DNA from: Neospora caninum Liverpool
Taxonomy: Eukaryota > Apicomplexa > Conoidasida > Eucoccidiorida > Sarcocystidae
Length of the DNA stretch: 64,000 bases
Assembly: GCF_000208865.1 (NCBI RefSeq)
Contig: NC_018390.1
Coordinates: 1,102,790 to 1,166,789 of the forward strand
Reading direction: 5' to 3'
Every line of letters begins with the position of its first letter. The first letter of the stretch is position 1. Position numbers and translations under genes: made by a program. Below are positions 25,466 through 35,327 of this stretch, in pieces. The notes beneath the pieces were generated by a model. That model made no database searches, was not told where the DNA came from, and saw only the letters and a program-made list of their open reading frames with translations.

Positions 25466-25822
25466 GTATATATAGAGGGAAAGAGGGACGGAGATATTTG
25501 CAGATATCGCTCTTCTCTCGCTTCGGGCATATATGTATGTATATATATATATATACATTGAGGGGGGGGGGGGTCTGAGCGTGAGCAACCGAATGAGCGA
25601 CGGAGGACGGGGAGGCCGTTCGTGAAAGTCTGGGACTGAAGATCCGTGGTCTGGCGAGAAATCGTGAAAACATTCGGTGTGCGCATCCTTCGCATCTCTC
25701 TCCATGTATGTATGAAATACAGAGACCCGGTCATGCTGTGGGGTGGGTGATACAGTGCGCGAATCGTACCTCTCCGCCCATACCGTTCTTCACCACATTG
25801 CAGACACAAGCCGACGGGGTGC

Positions 25823-25858
<36 letters not shown>

Positions 25859-26080
25859 GTATATATATATATATATATATGTATTGGTGCAGAAATGGAG
25901 TATGTGCGTGGGTACGTGTTGGGAGATGGAATGGGAGGAATGTTTCCCCTGTTTTGGGGATATGCGTTGGCGACGAGCCGACTCGATGGGGAGTGGCGAA
26001 GTTTCTGAACATTTTCCGTTTTCGATTCCTGGATCCAGGACGAGGTGCGAACCGCATAATCCGAGCTTTTGCGTGTGCAG
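25271..26080. other. 3' flank of PRP17 with microsatellites
   Basis: 25435-25462 is a (TA)14 run, 25562-25573 is twelve G in a row, and 25820-25880 is a compound TA/TATG tract. Between 25888 and 26080 the plus strand is open in more than one frame, for example an ATG-led stretch near 25893 containing GDGMGGMFPLFWGYALATSR. One of these may be the 5' exon of the candidate gene that follows, but I could not choose. Confidence 0.4.
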
Positions 26081-26819
26081 AAGAGGACGCGGGGCAGCAG
26101 AGAGCTCCGGAATTTGCCCCAGCCATTGTGCCCAGCGGAATTCTCGCGCATGTCATCCACATCTTTTTGGCTATCCTTCCCCATTTATCAAGTGAACAGT
26201 TAGGTCTCGATCTACTCAGATTCCACAATGATCACCCGCCAGACGTGAGCGTCCGTTTCCACGTACACTCCCTCTTGGTATACAGCGCAAGGACCTATAC
26301 TTAGGCAAACAAATCCGTATTTAGACGCGCGTACAGATGGGGAGTTAACAGCGTGTAAGAGCGCCTGTTGATGGACGCAGAGGCCGGAGCGTGATTCTCA
26401 AGCTGTCGCGAGCTGCGGGCGTGCGTTGCCTGGGTGTCCAACTCTCTATCGTTTTCACGTGAGAAGTTATTCGCAGCATTTTGAAATCTTGCGACCTTGG
26501 AAGAGATGGACACCATACACATACACCCGAGTCTTCCCGCACACGTGCGATTTCGAAGAGAGATTTGCACCCCAACGGGAGCATGTCCGTCGCATTTTTT
26601 ACGAATGATGTCGAAACTGCATTCCAGCTTCGACAGTGCGCGGAAACGGAGGCGCCTTGCAAAAATACAAACGCGAAACACGAGAGGAGACACTTCACAC
26701 AAAGCCGCCACAGCTTTGAGCACCTGGCGCCGAGAGGAAGATACGCGAGCTCTCAAAACAGACGGCGGATCTTAAAATCTGCAGAATATAAATCCCTCAA
26801 GAAGGCACGCGTCCCGTAA
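26081..26819 (+). CDS. Candidate small gene of unknown function (3' exons)
   Basis: Three consecutive segments have good splice sites and agreeing phase. 26081-26244 follows GCGTGTGCAG and ends at GAC|GTGAGC (it contains SGILAHVIHIFLAILPHLSS). 26381-26458 follows GGACGCAG and ends at CAC|GTGAGA, phase 0 to 0. 26628-26819 follows CATTCCAG and runs 63 codons to TAA; it is Lys/Arg/His-rich. The 5' exon is not resolved: the first segment may simply be the end of a longer exon that starts near 25890. I recognise no family. It sits between PRP17 and the convergent minus-strand gene, in a stretch that would otherwise be empty. Three matched junctions support it, but each segment is short, so chance is possible. 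Confidence 0.33.
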
Positions 26820-27064
26820 CAGACACAAAACGGGTTGGCACTGATAGTGTGTCTTCACACGGAGATCCGCCGCTCTCAAAAGCGGGGCTCTTTGGACTCA
26901 CTACAGCAACACGAGACCACTCTCACTTTCCGACACGCGACTGAATTTGGCGAACTCGCGAAGCACCGCTGCAGGCCTACATCTGTGCGTAGAGGCACCG
27001 CCCAGTAGACATGGAAATAGCGTCGATGGCTTTACATATATACATATAAATATGTACATGTATA

Positions 27065-27098
<34 letters not shown>

Positions 27099-27710
27099 CG
27101 CATGTGTACAGATCGGCGTGCGCACATGCATCTGGCTGCAGGGCCAAGTGCGTACTTGCGAGTGTTCGTCGGGCGGAGTCGCGAAGACGACGGCGACAAA
27201 GGATCTTGCGCAAAGCAGGACTGTCTGTGCCCCGTGTCGTTACGCAAGGCTGCAAGCGTACAGGGTGGAAGAGATGTCGCGCGCGCATGCATCGGCGGAA
27301 TCCGCGCCCCGGATCCCGCGAGTCTCTCTCGGTTGCGACCTTTCGGCTGAGCTGGAGACCTCTCGACTTCCCTCTAGCACTCCTCGAAACCACGGAACGA
27401 CGCAAAGAACGAGACACCCACTCGACGCGTTTGCCTCTCGACTGCGCCCCCCTCTTCCGTCGGAGAGACAAAAGTGCACACTCCACACCCACAGCACGTG
27501 CACAGACCTCGACACACATATAAATTCACGCAAACCTCATCCTACACACGCATACACATACATGGACATAGGTATACATTTACAGTGTACAAGTGTACGT
27601 GCATACGTCGACTCCTCGGTTCCTACGCGTTTCCTCGCGTGCATCTGGGATGCCCTTGCACTTTGTGTGTCGACTAAAAGTTTGCAGAACCGTTTTTTGC
27701 TCTCTCCGTC
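26820..27710. other. Convergent intergenic region
   Basis: This separates the plus-strand genes from the minus-strand gene ending at 27711. It contains a TA-rich microsatellite at 27059-27098 and otherwise mixed sequence. Open frames here (for example in 27068-27523) run through the TA repeat as Ile-Tyr strings and are not credible. Confidence 0.45.
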
Positions 27711-30206
27711 TTAGGCCTTTGGTCGCCCGCGCTTGGTGGGAACGCCGATCGCCGCCAGAAGCTCCGCGGCCGGAGAGAACAGCGGCGGACCGGAGAGGCA
27801 GGCGTCTCGGGCTCCCCCGGCGCCCCGAAGCAGCACGATCACCGCCTTCTCGTCCCCGCGCGCGCTCTTCTTCTTCGCCTGCGCGTCCCGCTTGCTGTGC
27901 GCGAGAGTCTCGTCCCCAGGCGCGAGGCCCGCGTCGCCCACCTCCTTCACCTGGACCGAACAAGACACCACGTCGTCCACCAACGCAACAAAGCCGTGGA
28001 CCAGCTTTCGCTGCAAGCCGTCCAGGCCCCAGACAACGAGGACGCCGTCACGCCTTTGCACCGGCGAAAGTTTCTCGGCTGGCGCGGCGTTAGGCTCGGT
28101 GTTGAGACAGGCGCCAGGCGACTCCGGCGGGGACGGGCACGGAGAATTCGCAGATTCCTCCGAGGCGTCCAAACGTGCCTCGTCTGTATCTGCGCGGAAA
28201 CGGAAAGTCTTCTGACGCTCTTCCAGAAACTCCCGCAACGTGCTGTCCTCAGCAACCGTCAAATCGTCCACACCAACTTCCACCAAGCAGTTGCCCCAGT
28301 TGCCGTCTTGAGAAGCCGCAGCCTTACGCACCCGAAACATCATCACACGAACACCGCCCCACGCATTCAACTGTTTTCCCTCCTCCCGCTCTGCCTTTTC
28401 TATCTCTTCCTTTTCCATCTCTGCCTTCTCCTTTTCCGTTTCTTCCTTGGCTTCACTCGGTGTATCGGCAGCGACGCGCGTCGGCAGCCCGTCGGCGGCG
28501 TCTGACTCGGCCTCCACTTCGCGCTTGATCTGTCTCGAGTGTGCATGCGCCTCGCCGTCTTCGCTTTCCTCTTTCACATCTTTCCCTGCTTCGCGCGGCG
28601 ACGGCGCCGCGTCTCTCGGGTCGGTTTCAGCGACAACCCAGAGGACGCCCCACGCACGCAGCAGTTGCGCCTCGAAGCTCCGCAGAAAGTTCTGGTGGTG
28701 TTCGCTGTCGGCGAGGAAGCTCTTCACGTGGCGGAAGGATACCCGGATGCCTCGCAGCAGCTGGAGAGACGGCCGGAGCTGGCCCCTGCGTCGCGCCGCC
28801 GCGCCCTCGCGGAGTGTACGTACCCCGCGCGCGAGGTCCTCGGCGCGCTCCTGGTTTCGCAGGATCTCCTCGATCAGGTGCTCCTCTTGTCTGCGTAAAT
28901 ACCGCAGCAGCGCCTGCTGCTCCTCCAAGGAAGAAAGGAGAGACGTGTCTTCCTCAGGCGCCCCTCCAACCGTACCGGCCTCCGCCCGAGGACCTCGCTC
29001 GCCCTCCGTCTCGCCGTCCTCGCCCCCGAGCTTCTGTTCCCGAATCAGCGTGAGGAGTTGCCGCTGCTGGTGGCGATTCTGGCGGAGTTTCTGCTGTCTC
29101 CGGCGGCGGTCTTGCTCCGCCTTCCTCGCTAGACGCATCAGCAGCCGCTCGTCTTCGCGCGCTTGCTCGCCTCCGCGCTCCTTCTCGCCGTTCTTCCCGG
29201 CCGTCTCCCCCCCCGACTCCTCGCCTGCATCTGAGAGGACGGTCGGCCCACGCGCTGTCTTCCTGCCTGGCTGTGGCGCCCCGAGGAGAGCGTCTTCTTT
29301 GCCTTTTCGGAAGGCTTCGTAGGCTGCTGCGTTCCTCTGCAGGCGCTGCCAGCACGTGGGGCGAGGTGCGTCTGCGCCCGGCGCGCCGGCGTCCGTGTCA
29401 GTCACGTCTTCGCCGCTCTCGTACATGCATCGCCGCAGCGCCGCGACCAAGAGTTGGTGCGACACCCAGCGACGCTGCTTGTTCTTCCCCATCCTGCGGC
29501 GGCCGCCGCCCTCGCGACGCGCCTTTCGCGAAGAAGGCCCCGCGGAAAAGGGCCCTGGCGCTGCATAGAGAGACGAGTACGACGCGGAAGGATACACCGG
29601 AGCGGAAGGATACACCGAGGCAATGGTGGAGAACGCAGCAGGGATGGCGGGGGAGGCGGCGGAAACCGGATACGTCGCGGGGTACACCGAGGAGGGGCCG
29701 GAGAAGGCAGGCGAGGAGACTGCGAGGGGGACGTGGAAGTCTTTTGGGAGAGGGCGAGCGGGGATGGGGCTCTTTGTGAGCACGGAGAGAGACGCCCCCA
29801 CGCGCCGATGCTTCGGAGAGAGACACTGGGAAGCGAGAGGCTCGTCGATGCAGTCGTCGTACCAACTGACGCGGCGAGTCAGTCCCGCGACAGCGTCGCC
29901 GGCCGATTCAGCAGAGCTTCGCCCCGGAGAGGCTGGCAGGTCTGCCTTCTTCAGAATGGAGGAACTTGCAATCGCCCCGGCGTCGCGGAATCTCCCTGCT
30001 TCACACCCGGCGGCGTCGCCGCGTCCGCAGAGAGTCTGGGAGCGCGAGGCTCCGCACGCGGCGTCTCTTTCGTCGCGTCCTCTGGTCCAGCTGCGTCTCT
30101 CCTCGTCGCCTTCGCAAGTATCGCCTGCACCTGGGAAGGACGAAAAGGCGGAGCGGAGCGAGGAGACAGCTCCTGTCCGCTCGCCCCTGTCACCGAAAGC
30201 CGCCAT
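27711..30206 (-). CDS. Large low-complexity protein of unknown function, single exon
   Basis: A 831-residue open frame without introns. I chose the ATG at 30206 because it has a strong context (AGAATGG); the frame stays open upstream to about 30341 but without another ATG. I do not recognise a family. Visible features: a short RRVSWYDD motif near residue 111, which matches the RVx[FW] docking motif of protein phosphatase 1; a Tyr/Pro/Ser/Ala-rich segment (about 170-225); a basic patch (KARREGGGRRRMGKNKQRR); a Glu/Arg/Gln-rich predicted coiled coil (about 310-460); a more ordered stretch around LLRGIRVSFRHVKSFLADSE; an acidic Lys/Glu region; and a C-terminal end KRGRPKA resembling an AT-hook core. 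A nuclear role would fit, but this is inference. Confidence 0.75.
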   Translation of the reverse strand: MAAFGDRGERTGAVSSLRSAFSSFPGAGDTCEGDEERRSWTRGRDERDAACGASRSQTLCGRGDAAGCEAGRFRDAGAIASSSILKKADLPASPGRSSAESAGDAVAGLTRRVSWYDDCIDEPLASQCLSPKHRRVGASLSVLTKSPIPARPLPKDFHVPLAVSSPAFSGPSSVYPATYPVSAASPAIPAAFSTIASVYPSAPVYPSASYSSLYAAPGPFSAGPSSRKARREGGGRRRMGKNKQRRWVSHQLLVAALRRCMYESGEDVTDTDAGAPGADAPRPTCWQRLQRNAAAYEAFRKGKEDALLGAPQPGRKTARGPTVLSDAGEESGGETAGKNGEKERGGEQAREDERLLMRLARKAEQDRRRRQQKLRQNRHQQRQLLTLIREQKLGGEDGETEGERGPRAEAGTVGGAPEEDTSLLSSLEEQQALLRYLRRQEEHLIEEILRNQERAEDLARGVRTLREGAAARRRGQLRPSLQLLRGIRVSFRHVKSFLADSEHHQNFLRSFEAQLLRAWGVLWVVAETDPRDAAPSPREAGKDVKEESEDGEAHAHSRQIKREVEAESDAADGLPTRVAADTPSEAKEETEKEKAEMEKEEIEKAEREEGKQLNAWGGVRVMMFRVRKAAASQDGNWGNCLVEVGVDDLTVAEDSTLREFLEERQKTFRFRADTDEARLDASEESANSPCPSPPESPGACLNTEPNAAPAEKLSPVQRRDGVLVVWGLDGLQRKLVHGFVALVDDVVSCSVQVKEVGDAGLAPGDETLAHSKRDAQAKKKSARGDEKAVIVLLRGAGGARDACLSGPPLFSPAAELLAAIGVPTKRGRPKA

Positions 30207-33200
30207 TCTGGGGCAGGAAGGAGAGAGGCAGCGAACCGGGGGCTCGATGCCGAAATCTGTTGTCCGTTTCCGCCCCGCGTTTTTCAGTTTTTGGACGTCT
30301 CGGCTCCACCTACACAAGACGCTCGCGTGGGCCTCGGACAAGAAAGCGGAGATAGAAATGAAGAGACAGACTCTCCTCAGTGCGATGGAGTCCCCTCTGC
30401 GGGACGCAGGCGATTTCCCCGGGTTTGACGAGAGAAACCTCCGTCTCTCTTCGACACGCGTCAGAGCCGCCGTTCACACACTTTCCCGTCGAGCGTCCAT
30501 CGTTCCAGAACGGGCAACTGCCAGAAGTCCCCGGCTGCAGCGTGGCCGCTGAAGCAATTTCGCAGAAACTTCACAGAGACTCAAGTCCACAAACAACCCT
30601 GTGTCCACACACTTAAAAGTTGCAAATGCTTTAACGCGCGAAGGACAAGTGGATGCATCTGGAGAAGGCAAGATCCAAGACGGTAGGTTGTCGAAGATTA
30701 CGCAATTTCTGAACCATTCAGCCGCCAGGAGCCCTTTCGCGCTTTCTGCAACGGCGAGGGGTTCTCGAACAGGCCGGGGCTGTTCCGTATACCTCTTTCC
30801 TTTCTTCTCGCATCCAAGAAGCGGGAAGCCACGAGAGAAAAGCCGTAGATGTTCTTCCCTTGCGCGTTCCGTATTCTCTAAAACAGTGGAGAGTGAAGCG
30901 GAAACGGAGGATCACGATAGACAGCACAGTTTCCTTTTCTCAGCTTGTCACCTTCTCGGGCTTCTTTATCTGGTTGTTTGCGTTGATTCAAGGGCCGGCG
31001 TCTGTTTCCCCGTGTGCTGCTCTTCGGATGAAGCGAGGACTGCGCCTTGTTTGTGTTCTCGTTCTTTCTCGGCGAACCGTTCGCTCTTGCATACACCGAT
31101 CGGCTCCAGAATCGTGCCGGAGCAGAGACGCGGTTCAGCACTTTCAGCCGTTTTTGTGGGGCGCGAATAGGTGTGGCTGCTCGTCGTTCCTCGGTTTTAG
31201 TTCGGGGAGGAAGCCTTTCTCTCCGTCTCTCGCCCCATCCTGGAGCCAAGCAGAGGAAGCAGCCGAAAAGCGCGCCTGTAGGGCTTCTCTCGCGGAGTAC
31301 AGACACTCGAGAGAGCCGAGAAGGCGGGTAGGGCGGCGACTCTCGCGAGTCACGCCGTCAGAACATCTTTCCGGAAAAAGTTGCGCAGACACCGAGGGGG
31401 GCACTTTCTCTCGCGTGCCTCTCCAATCCCGCGAAGAACGCCGCAGAAACCAGCGGCGGTCGAGGAGGAAGGGAGGCGCCCCACGAGACTACAGACATCA
31501 AGACGCAAGAGAAGGAGACGACAGAAAAAGAGAGCAGGAGAGAGACGCACGCGTCTTTTTTGAAGTCCCAAAAAGGCGAAGGGGACTGGGAAAGGGGGGA
31601 ACCGGAGGGAGGTGGAAAACGCGGGCGATGGAGGAAAAAAATAGCCGGATCGAGCACGCTTCTGAGCAAAGCTGCTGTGTACACGCGGGGCGAGCGTGAA
31701 GCAGCCACAGTCTCCCGCTGTCTTTCCAGCGCGTGCACAAAAACCAGCCTCTCGGCTGGCGAACTCTTGGCAAGACAGAAACAGAGACGGGTTTTTTGTT
31801 GCACACGGTGAAAAAAAAGAAAGCTTCAGGGGAATCTGTCGCGGAACGAAACACAATCGTCCCGCCGCACGCAGGTAGCACACCAGGCTGACGAGCAGAC
31901 AGACCGCCAGAAGTGTATGGACTCTCTGAGACTGGAGAGCTGCATTCGAATGCGTGGAGCGAAAGTTTGCCAGGAGTTTTCCAGCAGCGTGCAATCCAAT
32001 ACAGACGCCCAGCTTAATTTAGCCGTGCAAAAAACATGCTAGTACGATACACACACGAATCAGAGGAGTGTCCCTGACAAACGGTTTGTTTCCGGTGTAG
32101 TTGTCTGGGGATCGGAAAAGTTTTTCTTTCAATGGAAAAAGCCGGGGTAGGCGGGTAGCAGTTTTGTCGGGTGTAGATGCAGATCGATAACACATTTTGT
32201 AGGGCTGCATTTGCCAAGCCATAGCGGTGTTTTCCCGTAAAGAAAAGGTCGGACAGTGGGTGCACACAGAGAACCAGGCGAGAATGTGCGCCGCACTTGA
32301 ACGCAAGTCCGCGGCTGGGTGACTTCGTGGAGAAATGCACTCAGTGGACGCAAGCTCCCGCTTTGTTTTTGTTTAACAAGCTGCATCCGTACGTTCGTTG
32401 TTGGCCCGTTCACCCTTCTTGTACAGTGCTACCCCTGCCTCTAAATGCATAGATATGCGCAGAGACGGCTAATCATTCTTTGCAAGCAGGTCAAACCCCG
32501 TCACGCCAACAAGGGGATGAATGACTCCGGACTAAAGAGAGAGGGGAAGTGCTCGTCTTGTCGTTTGCACACACTAGTGTGGCTGGGAAGTTGCGTTTCA
32601 TAGGAAAAGACAGAGACACGCAGCACTCAAATCCAACTGAGCTAATCAAGAGCCATCAGCGACAGTGAAGCTGTGTGTACACTGCATGTCCTCAGCATCT
32701 CTGGTTTGTCTGTTTCTTAATGTCCCTCTAAGGGGAAATCGTTCAACAGCCCACGGCGAGGATTCCAGCCGCTCCACTTGCGTTCGCAACACACTGCACA
32801 TCGTTCTCTCCGTTCCTTGTTCTCACCTCCAAATTTCGCTCCCCTTCTCCTGTCTTGTCTGCCACCATGTCTTCCCTAGAAGAAAAGAAGAGCGAAGGGT
32901 CTCAACCACTAAGCGCGACATACATCTAAATGTATACACGTTCAAACATGTATGTACATATATACATTTATACGTAACTACGTACATACACACGTAGCTA
33001 TGCATTTCTCTTGGCGGGATCTATGCATATATATATATATATATAACTATAATTTTACACATATATACACATATATGCATATATGCGCCTGTATTTACGG
33101 ACACATACGAATATTGAATCTTTATATTCACGTGTATGCAATTATATATACTAACGCCGAAATCTACACGTTTGTCAGATACGTCCTAGATAGACAGTTT

Positions 33201-34485
33201 GTATCTGGGGCATTACACCATGTGGATATGTGTTGAAAAGGTTATAGACAGGGGCTTGCGTAGAGCCTACATTTGTTTGGCACTTGACGGAGAAGAGTCT
33301 TCTTGCATGCGACTGCGACGGAACCACTCAAACCACTTGGATGCAGTTGCTTGGTTCGATCGCGTGTGGTGTGTCTCTCTGGTATATTCCATCTGCGTTG
33401 CCTTCTGAGACCCTCCTTTACGGTACAGTACCGAAATTCCTGAGAAAACGGCTCTTCTTCGCAGTTTCACGCGTCCGACGCATGTGTTTAGCAACAAAAA
33501 ACAGATTTCTCTCGGAACCAGCTGTCGGCAGAACATGAATGAGAGCTACAACTTCCAGGCGTATATACAGCCGCCACTCCTGCACCGCGTTTGGATTCCG
33601 GCGCTTTCCAAATCCACGTTTCCTTCTCATATCCTTCACTCTCCTTGCCCACTTCTTTTCTCGCAAGCTCCCTTTCTTTCTTCCGCCGTTGGCTGCAAAG
33701 CTACGGCAGGGACACACGGCTCGAGTGTGCAACTGACAACTCGCGGCGAGCGTCTTCGACAGCCTTTCTCAGACGGAAAACCCGCGTCTCCTGTTTTCTG
33801 AGGCACCAATGAATGAGAGTGTTGCGCTAAAAGTTTTGAAAGGAACCCCACCTTATAAATTGGCACACAGGTTGATGTGGCTGCTTGTGTCTGCGGCGGG
33901 TTTGGCCTCTTTGGGTGGTACGCGCATGCGCGATTTACGCGTCAACTACGGCGTTCCACAGTTGCTCTTCACACTCCAGCCGAGGAGTTTTCTTTTTTGG
34001 AAACGATCTGCTTCGTCCTCTCTAGCCTTTTTCTCCTTAGACTGGGCCTTTCCACCGCTCTCGACGTTTGGCAGTTAACCCGGAGTTACTCTCCGCTGTT
34101 TGGTGAGTCGTCGAGCTGTCTCGTTCGCGCTTCATCCTTCCTGGGTCACTCTTTCTTGCTCATTATCTTCTGTCTCCATCGTTTGTCACTTTTTTCCTCT
34201 CTCGTCTACTTCCGCTTCCTCGGTCTGTTTTTCGTCTGTCTCTTTAGTTCCCCTTCTTTTCTGTATGCCGTCCCTACAAGAGACAGCTGATTCTCTCAAG
34301 CCGTGCGGTTTTTTCGCTTTTCTTTTTCTTTAGCTTTAGGACAAAAAGCCTCCACACTGCTCCTCCTCGCAGATATTTGCATGCAACGACTCGACCCGGG
34401 TCGTCTCGTTTCTTCTTCCTCTTCGTCCTCGTTTCTCGCTTTGCGCGGTGCTCACACCACCCGTGCCCAGTCAGCTGCGAGCGGC
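30207..34485. other. Divergent promoter region between the minus-strand gene and MAEA
   Basis: About 4.3 kb with no gene that I can support. From 30700 to 31990 the minus strand is pyrimidine-rich, as expected for the leader of the gene starting at 30206. From 33590 to 34480 the plus strand is pyrimidine-rich, as expected for the leader of MAEA. The middle, 32000-33450, is more balanced, with a short TA tract at 33029-33044. Whether one bidirectional promoter or two serve the pair cannot be told from sequence. Confidence 0.45.
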
Positions 34486-35295
34486 ATGGCATCGTCCGGG
34501 GGAGAGCGGTCTTCTTCTCCCTCTTTTTCTCCCTCCTTTTCCCCCTCCTTTTCCCCTTCTCTGTCTTCCTCCTCTCTTGTTTCCCCCTCTTTCGCGTCTT
34601 CCTCGTTTTCCCTTTCCGTGGAGAACCCGCACACGGGATCCCTTGCACAGGTCGGCGTGGCGGGGTCTTCAGGTCCGCCGCCTCCCCCGCCGGCGCTTCC
34701 AGGAGAGGAGCCTTCCCACCCCACAGGAGAGACGCGAGACGCGAGAGAAGAGAGAGACTGCCCGCGCGACAGAGAGGAAGGACGGGGACCAGCTGTGCCT
34801 GCAGCCGCCGCCCTGTCTGCGCATGCGCCTCTGCACGCGGTCGATCGCGCGTTCCTACGCGTGCCTCTGGAGTGTGCCCAGAGAGCCGTGAAAGCAAATT
34901 CACGCAGTCTGTACAGAGACGTCGGCGTCGTTCTCGCCTACGTGCTCAAGGGGAAAATGGCGGCGCAACTTGCCGAATGCTCGACCGTCGAAGACAAAAT
35001 CAACAAACTCGACCTCGTCATTGAAAAAGTCAAGAAAATTCGAGACAAGGTCCGACCCACCACGCAAATGCTTCGCAGCCACTTTCCATGCATTTCTCCA
35101 CTGTACATATACATGATTCCATATATATACATATACACTTGATTCTCTCCGGATGCATGTAGATGCATGCAGGTGCATATATGTGTATGTATGTGCTTAT
35201 GTATGTATGTATGTATGTATGTATGTATGTATGTATGTATGTATGTATGTATGTATGTATGTATGTATGTATATCTGTATGTTTATGTGTATGCG

Positions 35296-35327
<32 letters not shown>

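Noticed and set aside
25708..26304. 198-codon frame that crosses a TA microsatellite as repeated Ile-Tyr
   Set aside because: The part encoded by (TA)n is not credible as protein. Only the downstream portion from about 26081 is kept as a candidate exon.
28447..29322. 291-codon plus-strand Ser/Arg-rich frame opposite the 831-residue gene
   Set aside because: Complementary shadow of the coiled-coil and Glu-rich region on the minus strand.
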